Shown here one piece after another: positions 8,397 through 16,573 of a stretch of DNA of 64,000 nucleotides (within the stretch, counting starts at the first letter, position 1; each line of letters starts with the position of its first letter). The notes beneath the pieces were generated by a model that saw only the letters and a list, made by a program, of their open reading frames with translations, had not been told where the DNA came from and did no database searches. The stretch spans positions 1,860,001 to 1,924,000 of the forward strand of contig OY843611.1 in assembly GCA_963692995.1 (NCBI GenBank), written 5' to 3'. The translations under genes were made by a program, and so were the position numbers. This DNA comes from Bin87 sp963692995 (GTDB lineage: Bacteria; Chloroflexota; Dehalococcoidia; Lucifugimonadales; UBA3495).

Positions 8397-8861
8397 TCAG
8401 GCAGCAATCAGGTCTTTCGCCTTCGCTTCGGATATCAAGTCGCCTTCACTCTCCAGGTGTGCGACGATAGCGTCGCTTGCAGCCTGAAGCAGCTCCGTGT
8501 CCAAATTGGCGGCCGCTTCGGGATAACCGGCCTCCGCCAGGTAATCACCGGTCTGCTCGCGCAGAACTGCCAGCGAAAACTCCATTTGCGCGGCGCTCTC
8601 CATCACCCCTTCGGGGTAATCGACGTGGGAGCCGCCGGCCCCCAGCTTGTCATAACCGCCCTTGTGCCAGTGCCCGCGCGCGCCATGCGGGTCAAAGCGG
8701 ATGATTTCAACGCCCTTAACATCCACTCCAAACGTGGGCCCGCCAAACTTGGCCTTTAGACAGCGCAACGGCCACAGGTACATCGTAACGTCGCCCGACT
8801 TGCTCAACGGGCGCACCATCACCCGACCCAAGTAAGACTCACCGTCAATCATAGTAGCCAT
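8397..8861 (-). CDS. Conserved-looking hypothetical protein
   Basis: I cannot assign this 154-residue protein. It is well supported as a gene: GGAGG lies 8 bases before the ATG at 8861, and TGCTACTAT (8934-8926) is a plausible extended -10. Visible features include SYLGRVMVRPLSKSGDVTMYLWPLR, a FDPHGARGHWHKGGYDKLG stretch rich in His and Gly, and a helical C-terminal half (LDTELLQAASDAIVAHLESE). There is no signal peptide or membrane segment, so it is probably cytoplasmic. The His/Asp-rich middle (FDPHGARGHWH) might bind metal or sugar phosphate, but that is a guess. It stands alone, convergent with argB. Confidence 0.7.
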   Translation of the reverse strand: MATMIDGESYLGRVMVRPLSKSGDVTMYLWPLRCLKAKFGGPTFGVDVKGVEIIRFDPHGARGHWHKGGYDKLGAGGSHVDYPEGVMESAAQMEFSLAVLREQTGDYLAEAGYPEAAANLDTELLQAASDAIVAHLESEGDLISEAKAKDLIAA

Positions 8862-8925
8862 CTCAAATTCCTCCCTCACTCATTTGGCAACCCGAACACT
8901 TAAACCGCCGGACCTGCCTCAACGT

Positions 8926-8934
8926 ATAGTAGCA
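8926..8934 (-). promoter_or_regulatory. Extended -10 promoter, minus strand
   Basis: Read on the minus strand, TGCTACTAT lies about 65 bases before the ATG at 8861. No clear -35 element is present. It is the only promoter-like element I see in this leader. Confidence 0.4.
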
Positions 8935-8992
8935 TATAACATCGTCATACTGCCGGATGCTCTTTATCCCGCCTGATGCCCCTTCCCCTTTG

Positions 8993-9059
8993 CCGGGCAA
9001 TCTCACCATCACCGGGCAATCTCACCATGACCGTCATTCCCGCGAAAGCGGGAATCCAG
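8993..9059 (+). repeat. dRS3-like repeat array, copy 1
   Basis: Two 19-bp tandem units (8993-9011 and 9012-9030, starting CCGGGCAATCTCACCAT) lead into a 28-bp palindromic repeat at 9032-9059 with core ATTCCC-GCGAAAGC-GGGAAT, flanked by CGTC and CCAG. The 380-base gap 8862-9241 holds this array, the minus-strand promoter and little else; downstream bases resemble those after copy 6. Confidence 0.85.
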
Positions 9060-9241
9060 TGATCGCATTCGCTAATAATGTTTCCGTTTCCGGCTTATTA
9101 CGACCTCCGCACTCCTCCTTTCGCGGGAGCGACCGGTGTGCTGTCCGTGAAGCAACTGCCCGATTCCCTTTCGCCTTCAACGCATAGTCCATGGCCGGTC
9201 GGGTTATACTGCCGCTACGCGAACCGGAAGTGAGTAACGCC

Positions 9242-10621
9242 ATGATCTTTTCTACCAAACGCGCTGTCGCGCTGTTCGCGCTGATCCTCGGATTGTATCT
9301 GGCGACCGCAATTGCCGCGTGCGGGCCGAGCGCAGCGCCGGCCGCCCCGCCGATCGATGCCGCGCCCACGATGCCGCCGCCCGCCGCCTCGCAAACCGGC
9401 GGTCCCGCTCCCGAAGCGACCGGCGCGACCTCGGACTTCACGACGCCCACGACCGCAGCAACGGAGCCTATCGCGTTGTCCGCGACTTCCCAGCCGGCTA
9501 CCGATGCGGAGATTGCGCAGCGGGCGAGAACCCTCGTCAATATCGAGCGCATCCCCCATGTGGACGGGATCGACGCCTGGCTGAATACGGACATGGATCT
9601 TTCCATCGCCGATCTGGTCAGCGAAGGCAATGTCGTCCTCGTCGATTTCTGGACCTATACCTGCGTCAACTGCATCCGCACCCTCCCCTTCCTGCGCGAC
9701 TGGTGGGCGCGATATGAGGACGACGGGCTGGTGATCCTGGGCATCCACACCCCTGAGTTTGAGTTCGAGAAAGACTATGACAACGTGGCAGAAGCCCTGG
9801 GCGCCTACGACATCGGGTGGCCCGTGGCTCAGGACAACCGCCGGGTAACGTGGCGCAATTTCGAAAATCGCTACTGGCCGGCCAAGTACCTGTTCAATAG
9901 CCGCGGCGAGCTGATCTATTCGCATTTCGGGGAAGGCAAATACGGCGAAACAGAGCAGCAAATCCGCAACGCCCTGGTGGAAGCCGGCGCCAACCTCAGT
10001 GACGACCCCCTCGACCTTCCCGAGGACCAGGTCCGCGACCCCGCTTTCCAGTCGGCGCGGATCATGGGCCATGCCCAGGTTACACCTGAGTTATACGCGG
10101 GTTGGGAACGCAACTTGGGCGTGGCCCGCGCCGGTCGCCAGCCTTACGTCGCCCAGTACGAAGAATATTTCGACTCCATCCCCTTCGGCGTAGCGAACGC
10201 CACCGGAGTGATTAACGCGGTGATCCCGGAGGAACTCCGGTCGCACCTGCTCTACTTCCAGGGCCAATGGTCGGTGGAGCCCGAGCGGATACGCCACGCC
10301 CGTAACACCGAGAACCTTGAGGACTATCTCGCCCTCAACTACGCGGCCAAAAGTGTCAACGCAGTTCTCACCTCCGACTCCGGGCAGCCCTACCAGGTAA
10401 TTGTCACGGTGGACGGCGCGATGCTGACGCCTGATAATGCCGGCGCTGACATCCAATGGGACGAAAACGGCTATTCCTACCTGCTGGTGGATGAACCCAG
10501 AATGTACGGTATCGTGGACAATCCACAATACTTCCCCCAATCGGTCCTCACAATGCGCTCCAACTCAGCGGATTTCGGACTGTTCGCCTTCACCTTTGGC
10601 GTCTATGCGGAGGGGCCTTAG
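9242..10621 (+). CDS. DipZ-like thioredoxin-fold lipoprotein
   Basis: This 459-residue protein is predicted to be a cell-surface lipoprotein thiol-disulfide oxidoreductase. An N-terminal hydrophobic segment ends in the lipobox IAAC (Cys27), followed by a Pro/Ala/Thr-rich linker to about residue 90. The TlpA/DipZ-type thioredoxin domain has FWTYTCVNCIRTLPFL with the redox pair Cys141 and Cys144. After about residue 280 comes a segment typical of the DipZ C-terminal carbohydrate-binding-like domain (TPELYAGWERN, LLYFQGQW). Unlike DipZ it lacks the CcdA-like membrane domain, so its electron donor must be elsewhere. I start at 9242, where GAG-type spacing and the signal peptide agree. The next gene begins immediately after its stop codon. 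Confidence 0.85.
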   Translation: MIFSTKRAVALFALILGLYLATAIAACGPSAAPAAPPIDAAPTMPPPAASQTGGPAPEATGATSDFTTPTTAATEPIALSATSQPATDAEIAQRARTLVNIERIPHVDGIDAWLNTDMDLSIADLVSEGNVVLVDFWTYTCVNCIRTLPFLRDWWARYEDDGLVILGIHTPEFEFEKDYDNVAEALGAYDIGWPVAQDNRRVTWRNFENRYWPAKYLFNSRGELIYSHFGEGKYGETEQQIRNALVEAGANLSDDPLDLPEDQVRDPAFQSARIMGHAQVTPELYAGWERNLGVARAGRQPYVAQYEEYFDSIPFGVANATGVINAVIPEELRSHLLYFQGQWSVEPERIRHARNTENLEDYLALNYAAKSVNAVLTSDSGQPYQVIVTVDGAMLTPDNAGADIQWDENGYSYLLVDEPRMYGIVDNPQYFPQSVLTMRSNSADFGLFAFTFGVYAEGP

Positions 10622-11536
10622 ATGACGCGCCCTTTGCTATTGGCGATCGGGCTCGCCGTTGCCCTGTTGGCGGCGGTTGCCGGGTGTTCTGAACCCGCGG
10701 TAGAACCGTCTCCCGCTGCCGCCCCGGCAATCCAATCACACCCGGCGATCCAATCACACTTGGCTACCAAAGTGCTGGAGGTGGGCAATCAGCGCGTTGC
10801 CTTTCTATTGAACACTCCAAAGGCTTTGATTGACGCTCCCCAGGTGCAAATCTCCGTTGCCCGCGCCGGAACCGTAGAGCCCATCGCCCAGGTTACGGCC
10901 GATTACAACCCGTGGCCCTACGGCGTGCGCGGTTCATATGCCGGGTCAATTGAGTTTCCAACTGCTGGCAACTATCAATTGACGGCAGAGCCCATCGGCG
11001 GCGCGGTTTCCGGCCAGGCGCTGATCGACGTTACAGTCCTCGCGGAGTCGCCGGTCCCAACCATCGGCGACACCCCTCCCCGCAGCGCGACCAAAACGCT
11101 GGCCCACGGCGTCGCCGTATTCGACCTCACCACGGACTTTGAGCCCGACGAGGAACTTTACCAAATGACCGTGGCCGACGCCATCCGGTTGCCCCAGCCC
11201 ACGGTCATTGTTTTCGCCACCCCCGCCTTCTGCACCAGCCCAACTTGCGGGCCCCAGGTGGACACCCTCTCTGAACTTCGCGCCGCGCATCCCGACAAGG
11301 CCAACTACATCCACGTAGAACTGTACGACAACCCGGATGAGATCCAGGGCGACTTGAGCCGCGCCCAATTGGTGCCGGCCGCCGCTGAATGGGGCTTCAC
11401 CCAAATACCGGGATGGACCAACGAGTCCTGGGTGTACATCCTGAACAGCGCGGGCGCCGTCCACCAGCGGTTTGAGGGCTATGCGACGCTGACCGAACTG
11501 GAAGAAGCACTGTTTGAAGCGCGTCGGGGCGAATAA
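10622..11536 (+). CDS. Thioredoxin-like lipoprotein with CxxxxC motif
   Basis: A 304-residue predicted lipoprotein: hydrophobic N-terminus, lipobox AVAGC (Cys22), then a linker in which an 18-bp tandem duplication (10723-10740 and 10741-10758) doubles AIQSHP. Residues 45-150 look like a beta-sandwich (VGNQRVAFLLNTPK, GNYQLTAEPI). The C-terminal half resembles a thioredoxin fold: PTVIVFATPAFCTSPTCGPQVD with Cys204 and Cys209 separated by four residues, an unusual spacing for a redox pair. It starts one base after the upstream stop with GGAGGGG before it, so it is co-translated with the DipZ-like protein and is probably its extracytoplasmic partner. The family identity is an inference from fold-like motifs. 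Confidence 0.75.
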   Translation: MTRPLLLAIGLAVALLAAVAGCSEPAVEPSPAAAPAIQSHPAIQSHLATKVLEVGNQRVAFLLNTPKALIDAPQVQISVARAGTVEPIAQVTADYNPWPYGVRGSYAGSIEFPTAGNYQLTAEPIGGAVSGQALIDVTVLAESPVPTIGDTPPRSATKTLAHGVAVFDLTTDFEPDEELYQMTVADAIRLPQPTVIVFATPAFCTSPTCGPQVDTLSELRAAHPDKANYIHVELYDNPDEIQGDLSRAQLVPAAAEWGFTQIPGWTNESWVYILNSAGAVHQRFEGYATLTELEEALFEARRGE

Positions 11537-11575
11537 GCATTCCCCCCGGCGTTTTTCGCCCCAGGCCACCCGGGC

Positions 11576-12571
11576 TTACAGGACGTGATAAAGCATCCGA
11601 TGATCCCGTAGCACATCCTGAGCGAAGTCGTTTTCCACCTCGCGCCACACCGAGTGGATGTGGTTAGCCTCGTTCTGGGTGTTGTCGAACTCCACGATAA
11701 ACTGCCCGCCGTGGATGCGGTAATAGTGGTCCCGGCTGCGGTCCAGTCCACCGGCCCACACCAGTCGGAAGTCGTCAAGGCCCGACTCCCGGATCGCCGC
11801 CAGCCGCTGTTCCGCCACCGGAGGCGGGGCGCCGTTGACGTACTCCGCAATGAGCGTCATGAGGATTTCCTGCTGGGTTCCGTTCATGTCGCGGGCGGCC
11901 AGGCCCTCGTCGTCGTGGATCGCCTGCTTGCTGGAGTTATACCCCAGAATGTCCCAGGGAGCCTTGTCGTGGATTACCGCCTTGGCGCGCTGTCCCACGT
12001 CAAGAGACCCGATCAGCTCAATGGCCAGATCCTCGCGCCGACCCAGAATACGCAAGCCCGCTTTGGAACCTTTGCGCACCTCGGCCGGGTTTGCTCCCAG
12101 GAAGAACGGCGTCACCGCAATAACTTGGTCGCCCCAGACGCTGTAGTGTACCGACAAGTGGTGCCCTTCCACGCGCCAACCCCAGGGATCCCCTCGGCCG
12201 GGGTCGCCGAAGACCGTCCAGTAGTACAGCTCCGGATCTCGCGCGAATGTAATCTGTCCCCATTCCTCTTCCAGCGGGCCCAGAACATCCTCATGCTTGA
12301 TGATCAGCCGGGCTTGGCGATTGGAATCTTCCGTCAGCCCGGTCGCCAGCAACTCCATCGCCAGGTTGCGCTGGGGTTGAGCCATGTCGCGCAGCGGCAG
12401 GCCATGACGGTTCAGCGGCGGGTAGTACCAGAAGATACGCTCGCCGTCCATATAATGGTAGGTAGCCTTCGCCCGCTGCTCGGCGTCCAGGCTCGCCAAC
12501 CAGCGTCGGGCTGAGTCCACCATCGCAGCGGATACGCGGGCGTGAGGATGCGTGTACCGACCCCTTGCCAT
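11576..12571 (-). CDS. DUF3500 family protein
   Basis: A 331-residue member of DUF3500, a family of unknown function found in many bacteria and fungi. Family hallmarks visible are LASLDAEQRAKA near the N-terminus, the PPLNRHGLPLRDM stretch, ELYYWTVFGDPG, PWGWRVEGHHLSVHYS and TPFFLGANPAEV. The several conserved His and Trp residues suggest an enzyme, but no reaction is established. The start at 12571 has GGAGG 9 bases upstream; a longer in-frame ATG at 12625 is less likely. It has its own strong promoter at 12615-12644 and is convergent with the lipoprotein pair. No signal peptide is present, so it should be cytoplasmic. Confidence 0.9.
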   Translation of the reverse strand: MARGRYTHPHARVSAAMVDSARRWLASLDAEQRAKATYHYMDGERIFWYYPPLNRHGLPLRDMAQPQRNLAMELLATGLTEDSNRQARLIIKHEDVLGPLEEEWGQITFARDPELYYWTVFGDPGRGDPWGWRVEGHHLSVHYSVWGDQVIAVTPFFLGANPAEVRKGSKAGLRILGRREDLAIELIGSLDVGQRAKAVIHDKAPWDILGYNSSKQAIHDDEGLAARDMNGTQQEILMTLIAEYVNGAPPPVAEQRLAAIRESGLDDFRLVWAGGLDRSRDHYYRIHGGQFIVEFDNTQNEANHIHSVWREVENDFAQDVLRDHRMLYHVL

Positions 12572-12614
12572 CTCGGATGACCTCCTGCCAAAACTGTGCA
12601 ATCCCTTTGGCGGC

Positions 12615-12644
12615 AGTGTAGGCAAGCCTGGCGAGGAGTGTCAA
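12615..12644 (-). promoter_or_regulatory. Sigma70-type promoter for the DUF3500 gene
   Basis: On the minus strand a perfect TTGACA (12639-12644) is followed after 18 bases by TACACT (12615-12620), about 45 bases before the start codon at 12571. Confidence 0.65.
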
Positions 12645-12673
12645 GGACGCTCGCGACGACCCGACCGCGCGCG

Positions 12674-12704
12674 GTGGCAGCGCGTAGTCCTGCCGGTCTA
12701 TAAT
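12674..12704 (+). promoter_or_regulatory. Putative pyrF promoter
   Basis: TATAAT (12699-12704) with a weak -35 candidate GTGGCA (12674-12679) at 19 bases lies 32 bases before the pyrF ATG. It is divergent from the DUF3500 promoter with about 30 bases between the two -35 elements. Confidence 0.5.
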
Positions 12705-12736
12705 CTACTCGTATTCAAGCGTCCGGATAATTTCAT

Positions 12737-13570
12737 ATGCCTACCTTCGCTCAACGCCTTCTCAGTGCCAGCAAAACCGCTCAAAGCCTCCTGTGCATTG
12801 GTTTGGACATCGACCCAAAGCAAATGCCCGTCGCCGACCCCAAAGAGTTCAACCGGGCCATCGTCAACTCCACAGCAGACTTAGTGTGCGCCTACAAGCC
12901 TAACCTGGCTTTTTACGAAGCGCTGGGCATACCGGGCATGCGCATTCTGGAGGCCACCCTCACCCATATCCGCGACACCGCTCCCCACTGCCTAATCATC
13001 GCCGACTGCAAGCGGGGCGACATCGACAACGTGGCGCGCGCTTATGCCAGCGCCATGTTTGATGTTTGGGGCTTTGACGCTGTTACCGTCAACCCCTGGG
13101 GCGGCATGGACACGGTGGAACCGTGGCTGACCTGCTCCGAGCGAGGCGCGTTCATCTGGTGTCGAGGTTCTAATCCGGGCGCGGCGGACTTGCAAGAACT
13201 TACCGTCGGCGACAACAACGGCGAGCCGGCCTATCTGAGGTTGGCGCGCCAGCTTCAGCCGGCAGCCGCACGGGGCAACCTGGGCCTGGTCGTCGGCGCA
13301 ACCGCGCCGGAACAGCTTGCCGCGGTGCGGCAGGTCTGCCCCGACGCCCCGCTGCTCATCCCCGGCGTCGGCGCCCAGGGCGGAGATTTGGCCGCCAGCG
13401 TCCGGCATGGCGTGGACGCCCAGGGCCGTATGGCGATCATCAACTCGTCCCGTGGCATCATCTACGCCTCTTCCGGCGATGATTACGCCGCCGCCGCGCG
13501 CCAGGCCGCCGGCAGCCTGCGGGACAACATCAACCATGTTTTGTACGACATGGATTTCGGATGGCATTAG
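12737..13570 (+). CDS. pyrF: Orotidine 5'-phosphate decarboxylase (type 2)
   Basis: PyrF decarboxylates OMP to UMP, the last step of pyrimidine synthesis. The 277-residue protein is the longer type 2 form: SLLCIGLDIDP near the N-terminus, YKPNLAFYEALG, and the catalytic motif IIADCKRGDI with Asp90, Lys92 and Asp95 all intact. NLGLVVGATAPEQ and LLIPGVGAQGG complete the phosphate-binding region. The ATG at 12737 follows a TATAAT by about 30 bases; the ribosome binding site is weak. The DUF951 gene begins 10 bases before the pyrF stop, and an MFS gene follows by a 4-base overlap, so the three appear to be one transcript. Confidence 0.95.
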   Translation: MPTFAQRLLSASKTAQSLLCIGLDIDPKQMPVADPKEFNRAIVNSTADLVCAYKPNLAFYEALGIPGMRILEATLTHIRDTAPHCLIIADCKRGDIDNVARAYASAMFDVWGFDAVTVNPWGGMDTVEPWLTCSERGAFIWCRGSNPGAADLQELTVGDNNGEPAYLRLARQLQPAAARGNLGLVVGATAPEQLAAVRQVCPDAPLLIPGVGAQGGDLAASVRHGVDAQGRMAIINSSRGIIYASSGDDYAAAARQAAGSLRDNINHVLYDMDFGWH

Positions 13571-13791
13571 AAATCAATCCATCCGATCTGAAGCCCGGCG
13601 ACCTGGTCCGGCTCAAAAAACCCCATCCCTGCGGCGGCTACCAGTGGCGCGTCAACCGGGTGGGCGGTGACATCGGCCTGCGCTGCCAAACCTGCGGACA
13701 TAATATCATGGCACCTCGGTTCCGTATCATCCGGCGCATCCGGGAAATTACCCGTCCGGACTACTCCCCTTCGGAACGGCTCCCCCAGTGA
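13561..13791 (+). CDS. DUF951 domain protein
   Basis: A 76-residue protein of the DUF951 family, recognised by GDLVRLKKPHPCGGYQWRV and the second cysteine pair in CQTCGHNIMAPR. The Cys residues (one in HPCGG, two in CQTCG) suggest a small metal-binding or nucleic-acid-binding domain; its function is unknown. It overlaps the end of pyrF by 10 bases in a different frame and itself overlaps the MFS gene start by four bases. In Firmicutes the family often sits near ribosome or translation-factor genes, so the coupling to pyrF here is unusual to my knowledge. Confidence 0.88.
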   Translation: MALEINPSDLKPGDLVRLKKPHPCGGYQWRVNRVGGDIGLRCQTCGHNIMAPRFRIIRRIREITRPDYSPSERLPQ

Positions 13792-15062
13792 GAACAGTGT
13801 CCTGGCGGTCCTTCCTGGGCCGGCAGAGCCCCTATCGCGGGGTGTCTCTACTGTGTCTTATCGTTGCCCTTAACAGCTTGGGCATGGGCATCATCTCCCC
13901 GGTTCTGCCGCTGTTCCTGGAGCAGCAATATGGCGTGACCGCCGCCCAGGTCGGTATCGCCGTCGGCTTGTTTGGCGTGGGCCGCCTGGTCACCAGCGTA
14001 CCGGCCGGATACCTGGCGCAACGGTACGGCCGACGGCGCGTCTTGGCCTTGGGCGCTGCCATCAATACGGCCGGAGCAGCCATGGTGGCGCTGTCGTTCA
14101 GCTACGTATGGCTAACCGGTTGGCGGTTCGTTTCGGGGTTCGGCGGCAGCATTTTCCTCACCGTCGCCACCATCTACCTCCGGGACGAGGCCGACCCTGA
14201 AACCCGCGGCCGCCTGCTGAGCCTGCAAGAACTGAGCATATTGGCAGGACAGACTTTGGGGCCGCTGCTGGGCGGCTTTGCGGCCAGCATTTTCGGGCTG
14301 CGCATCCCCCTGTTCGGCCAGGTCATATTGATGGCAGCCTCCTTGGCCGTCATCCTGACGGCCCTTCCCGAATCGCGTCGTCAAGCCGAACCGCCCCGGC
14401 GACGATTGGCCGGCCGAAGCGCGGCGGCAACGCTCACCGACCCGGCGCCGGATGATGCCCCTCCCCGGGAACGCAATGCTCTGTGGCGCCTTATCTTCAG
14501 TCCGGCATTCATCTTCGTGGGCCTCTTCGCGCTCATGATCGTGGCCAACCGACAGGGCGCCCGCTTCAGCATAATGCCGCTGTTTGGCCGTCAGAAAGGG
14601 TTCGGACCCGAAAACCTGGGACTTTGGCTCAGCGTAACTCATTTCCCTCAGTTCTTCACCACGCTGGCCTCAGGTTATCTGTCGGATCGTTTCGGACGCA
14701 AAACGCCCATCCTGCCGTCCATTGCTCTACTCTGCCTGGGCATCGCCGCCTTCGTGTGGGCCGGCAATCTATGGCAACTGTTGTTATCGGGGGTTCTGCT
14801 CGGTCTGGGCGAAGGTTTGGGTAGCCCGGCCGGCACGGTGTTTTTCGCGGACATCGCTCCCCCCGGTTTGGAGGGCGTGACAATCGGGCTGCTGCGAACC
14901 TTCGGCGCAGTCGGCACCATCATCGGAGCCATGTCGCTGGGCGCCATCGCCGACGCCACCGGTTTTGCCTGGTCCCTCTGGGTGGACGCGATTATCTTGG
15001 CGGCGTCAGGTATCGGGTTGTTGCTGTTTGTCCGTGAAACTTATCGACGGCGGCCGTCGTAA
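13788..15062 (+). CDS. MFS transporter
   Basis: A 424-residue major facilitator with about 12 hydrophobic segments. The first helix region (VSLLCLIVALNSLGMGIISPVLPLF), the loop 2-3 signature GYLAQRYGRRRVL and a second-half equivalent (GYLSDRFGRKTPIL) place it among drug/metabolite efflux-type MFS proteins. A central cytoplasmic loop near residues 195-230 is rich in Pro, Arg and Ala. The GTG start at 13788 overlaps the DUF951 stop codon (GTGA). Substrate and direction cannot be determined. The convergent neighbour is another MFS protein of a different subfamily. Confidence 0.88.
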   Translation: MRTVSWRSFLGRQSPYRGVSLLCLIVALNSLGMGIISPVLPLFLEQQYGVTAAQVGIAVGLFGVGRLVTSVPAGYLAQRYGRRRVLALGAAINTAGAAMVALSFSYVWLTGWRFVSGFGGSIFLTVATIYLRDEADPETRGRLLSLQELSILAGQTLGPLLGGFAASIFGLRIPLFGQVILMAASLAVILTALPESRRQAEPPRRRLAGRSAAATLTDPAPDDAPPRERNALWRLIFSPAFIFVGLFALMIVANRQGARFSIMPLFGRQKGFGPENLGLWLSVTHFPQFFTTLASGYLSDRFGRKTPILPSIALLCLGIAAFVWAGNLWQLLLSGVLLGLGEGLGSPAGTVFFADIAPPGLEGVTIGLLRTFGAVGTIIGAMSLGAIADATGFAWSLWVDAIILAASGIGLLLFVRETYRRRPS

Positions 15063-15106
15063 GCGAGCGCCTCACCGCCCGCCACCTTCATTACCCTTAC
15101 TGGCGG

Positions 15107-16453
15107 TCAAGAATTTCCGGTAACGCTGGCCGGTTCCACCAACTTGGCGGGGTGTTCAACCCTTACCTTGAGCAGAAGTGAACCGCCGATGATAAACAGC
15201 AATGCGCTGGCGCCCAATAGCGCGGTGTATCCGAACCCCGGCCCGAACCATACCGCGACCAGATCGGGTAGAGGACCAATAGCTTTGGCGCCGGCAGCGC
15301 CGAACAGAGTGCCCAGATTGACCACTCCCATGTGCTGCGCCTCCCGGCCCGTGGTTCCCAGGTCATTAGCCATGGCCCAGTGAGTTGTCAGGATGATCCC
15401 CACCGCCCCGCCGATCACGCTCGCAACAACCACCGCCAGCAAATAGGTGCTGACCCACATCATCGCGATGGTGGACAACATCGCTGCGACTGTTCCGAAG
15501 GCTAGAATCGGCTTCCGACCAATGCGGTCCGACAGCCACCCCGACGGATAGGTCGTCAAAACGAGCATTCCACCGATCCCGACTATGGCCACGCCCAGGG
15601 CTTGGGCCGGATTCTCCACCTGAACCTTGTCCCGGAGAAAAAACAGGCCATACGTGGTGAAGATAACGATGGCTCCGATGAAAGCGCTGCGGGAAGCCAC
15701 GAACCAGGGCAAGTCGGCGTGCAGACGGGCCAGGTTAGCCGTTTCGGGGAACGCCATGGCGGCGCGGTGAAACGCGGCCGCCGTCACCCTGCCGTTGTCG
15801 TGTATACGCTTGTATATGGTAGCGGAGCTCACACTTGTCGTCGCGATTATCGCCGCGCCGAACAACGCCAGCGTGAACCAAAGCCACTGGGCGCCGTCAG
15901 GCCGTGAATAGTGACCTACCATCAGCGCAGTCAGGCACAGAATGCTGGCTCCGCCCAGCGCCTCCAGCAAAGTTTTTATCGATGCCGCAATACCCACGCG
16001 GTCAGCCGGCACTAACTCCCGTATGCTCGCCAGGTAGGGCGAATACGCAATCCCGGAGTTAGTCTGGATGAAGAGCCACACCACCAACAGGCTGGTGTAG
16101 GTCAACGGCAAGGCGAGCGCGCCCAGAGCGACCGTGATGCAGACGCTGCCCCACAGCATATAAGGCAATCGCCGGCCCAGGCGCGACCGGGTCCGATCAC
16201 TGGCCCAACCCACCGGCACCTGAACTAGCGCTGCCGCCAGCAGCCCGACCAAACCAACCACTCCCAGCAGGGTGTTCTTTGCCGCCTCCGGAGCGACCTC
16301 CAGCACCAGGATCGGCAACACGGCAGTATCCATCGCCAGCACGAAGCCGGCCAGGCCAAAGCTGTAGGCGTTCAGACGCGCCAGGGCCAACTTCCCCCAA
16401 ATACGCCCGGGCGCTTCCGGTCGCGGAGCTAAATTGTACCCGTGAGCGTTCAT
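15107..16453 (-). CDS. MFS transporter, GPH/SLC45-like
   Basis: A 448-residue MFS protein with about 12 membrane segments. GWASDRTRSRLGRRLPYML is the loop 2-3 motif typical of the GPH and SLC45 sugar-transporter-like group, and GWLSDRIGRKPIL marks the second half. I start at the ATG at 16453 (MNAHGYNLAP), because the upstream extension to 16537 encodes an unlikely hydrophilic lead and no ribosome binding site supports it; neither start has a strong Shine-Dalgarno. It is divergent from the BtuF-like gene, and a 9-bp direct repeat CGTGTCTAA (16475-16483 and 16484-16492) lies in its leader. Sugar or organic-acid symport is a guess from the subgroup. Confidence 0.85.
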   Translation of the reverse strand: MNAHGYNLAPRPEAPGRIWGKLALARLNAYSFGLAGFVLAMDTAVLPILVLEVAPEAAKNTLLGVVGLVGLLAAALVQVPVGWASDRTRSRLGRRLPYMLWGSVCITVALGALALPLTYTSLLVVWLFIQTNSGIAYSPYLASIRELVPADRVGIAASIKTLLEALGGASILCLTALMVGHYSRPDGAQWLWFTLALFGAAIIATTSVSSATIYKRIHDNGRVTAAAFHRAAMAFPETANLARLHADLPWFVASRSAFIGAIVIFTTYGLFFLRDKVQVENPAQALGVAIVGIGGMLVLTTYPSGWLSDRIGRKPILAFGTVAAMLSTIAMMWVSTYLLAVVVASVIGGAVGIILTTHWAMANDLGTTGREAQHMGVVNLGTLFGAAGAKAIGPLPDLVAVWFGPGFGYTALLGASALLFIIGGSLLLKVRVEHPAKLVEPASVTGNS

Positions 16454-16474
16454 GGCAGCCCGGTTCGAAATCCG

Positions 16475-16492
16475 CGTGTCTAACGTGTCTAA
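16475..16492. repeat. 9-bp direct tandem repeat
   Basis: CGTGTCTAA occurs twice in succession (16475-16483, 16484-16492) between the divergent MFS and BtuF-like genes, just upstream of the MFS start codon. It could be an operator, or slippage. Confidence 0.4.
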
Positions 16493-16509
16493 ATCATTAT
16501 CTCCGCATA

Positions 16510-16518
16510 TGCTACAAT
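16510..16518 (+). promoter_or_regulatory. Extended -10 promoter for the BtuF-like gene
   Basis: TGCTACAAT overlaps the upstream in-frame ATG at 16517, which makes that ATG an unlikely start and favours the GTG at 16574. A 12-bp direct repeat AACGGCATTGGA (16541-16552, 16555-16566) lies in the leader. Confidence 0.45.
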
Positions 16519-16573
16519 GCGCCGGCCAGACTATCAATCCAACGGCATTGGACTAACGGCATTGGAAACCGCG

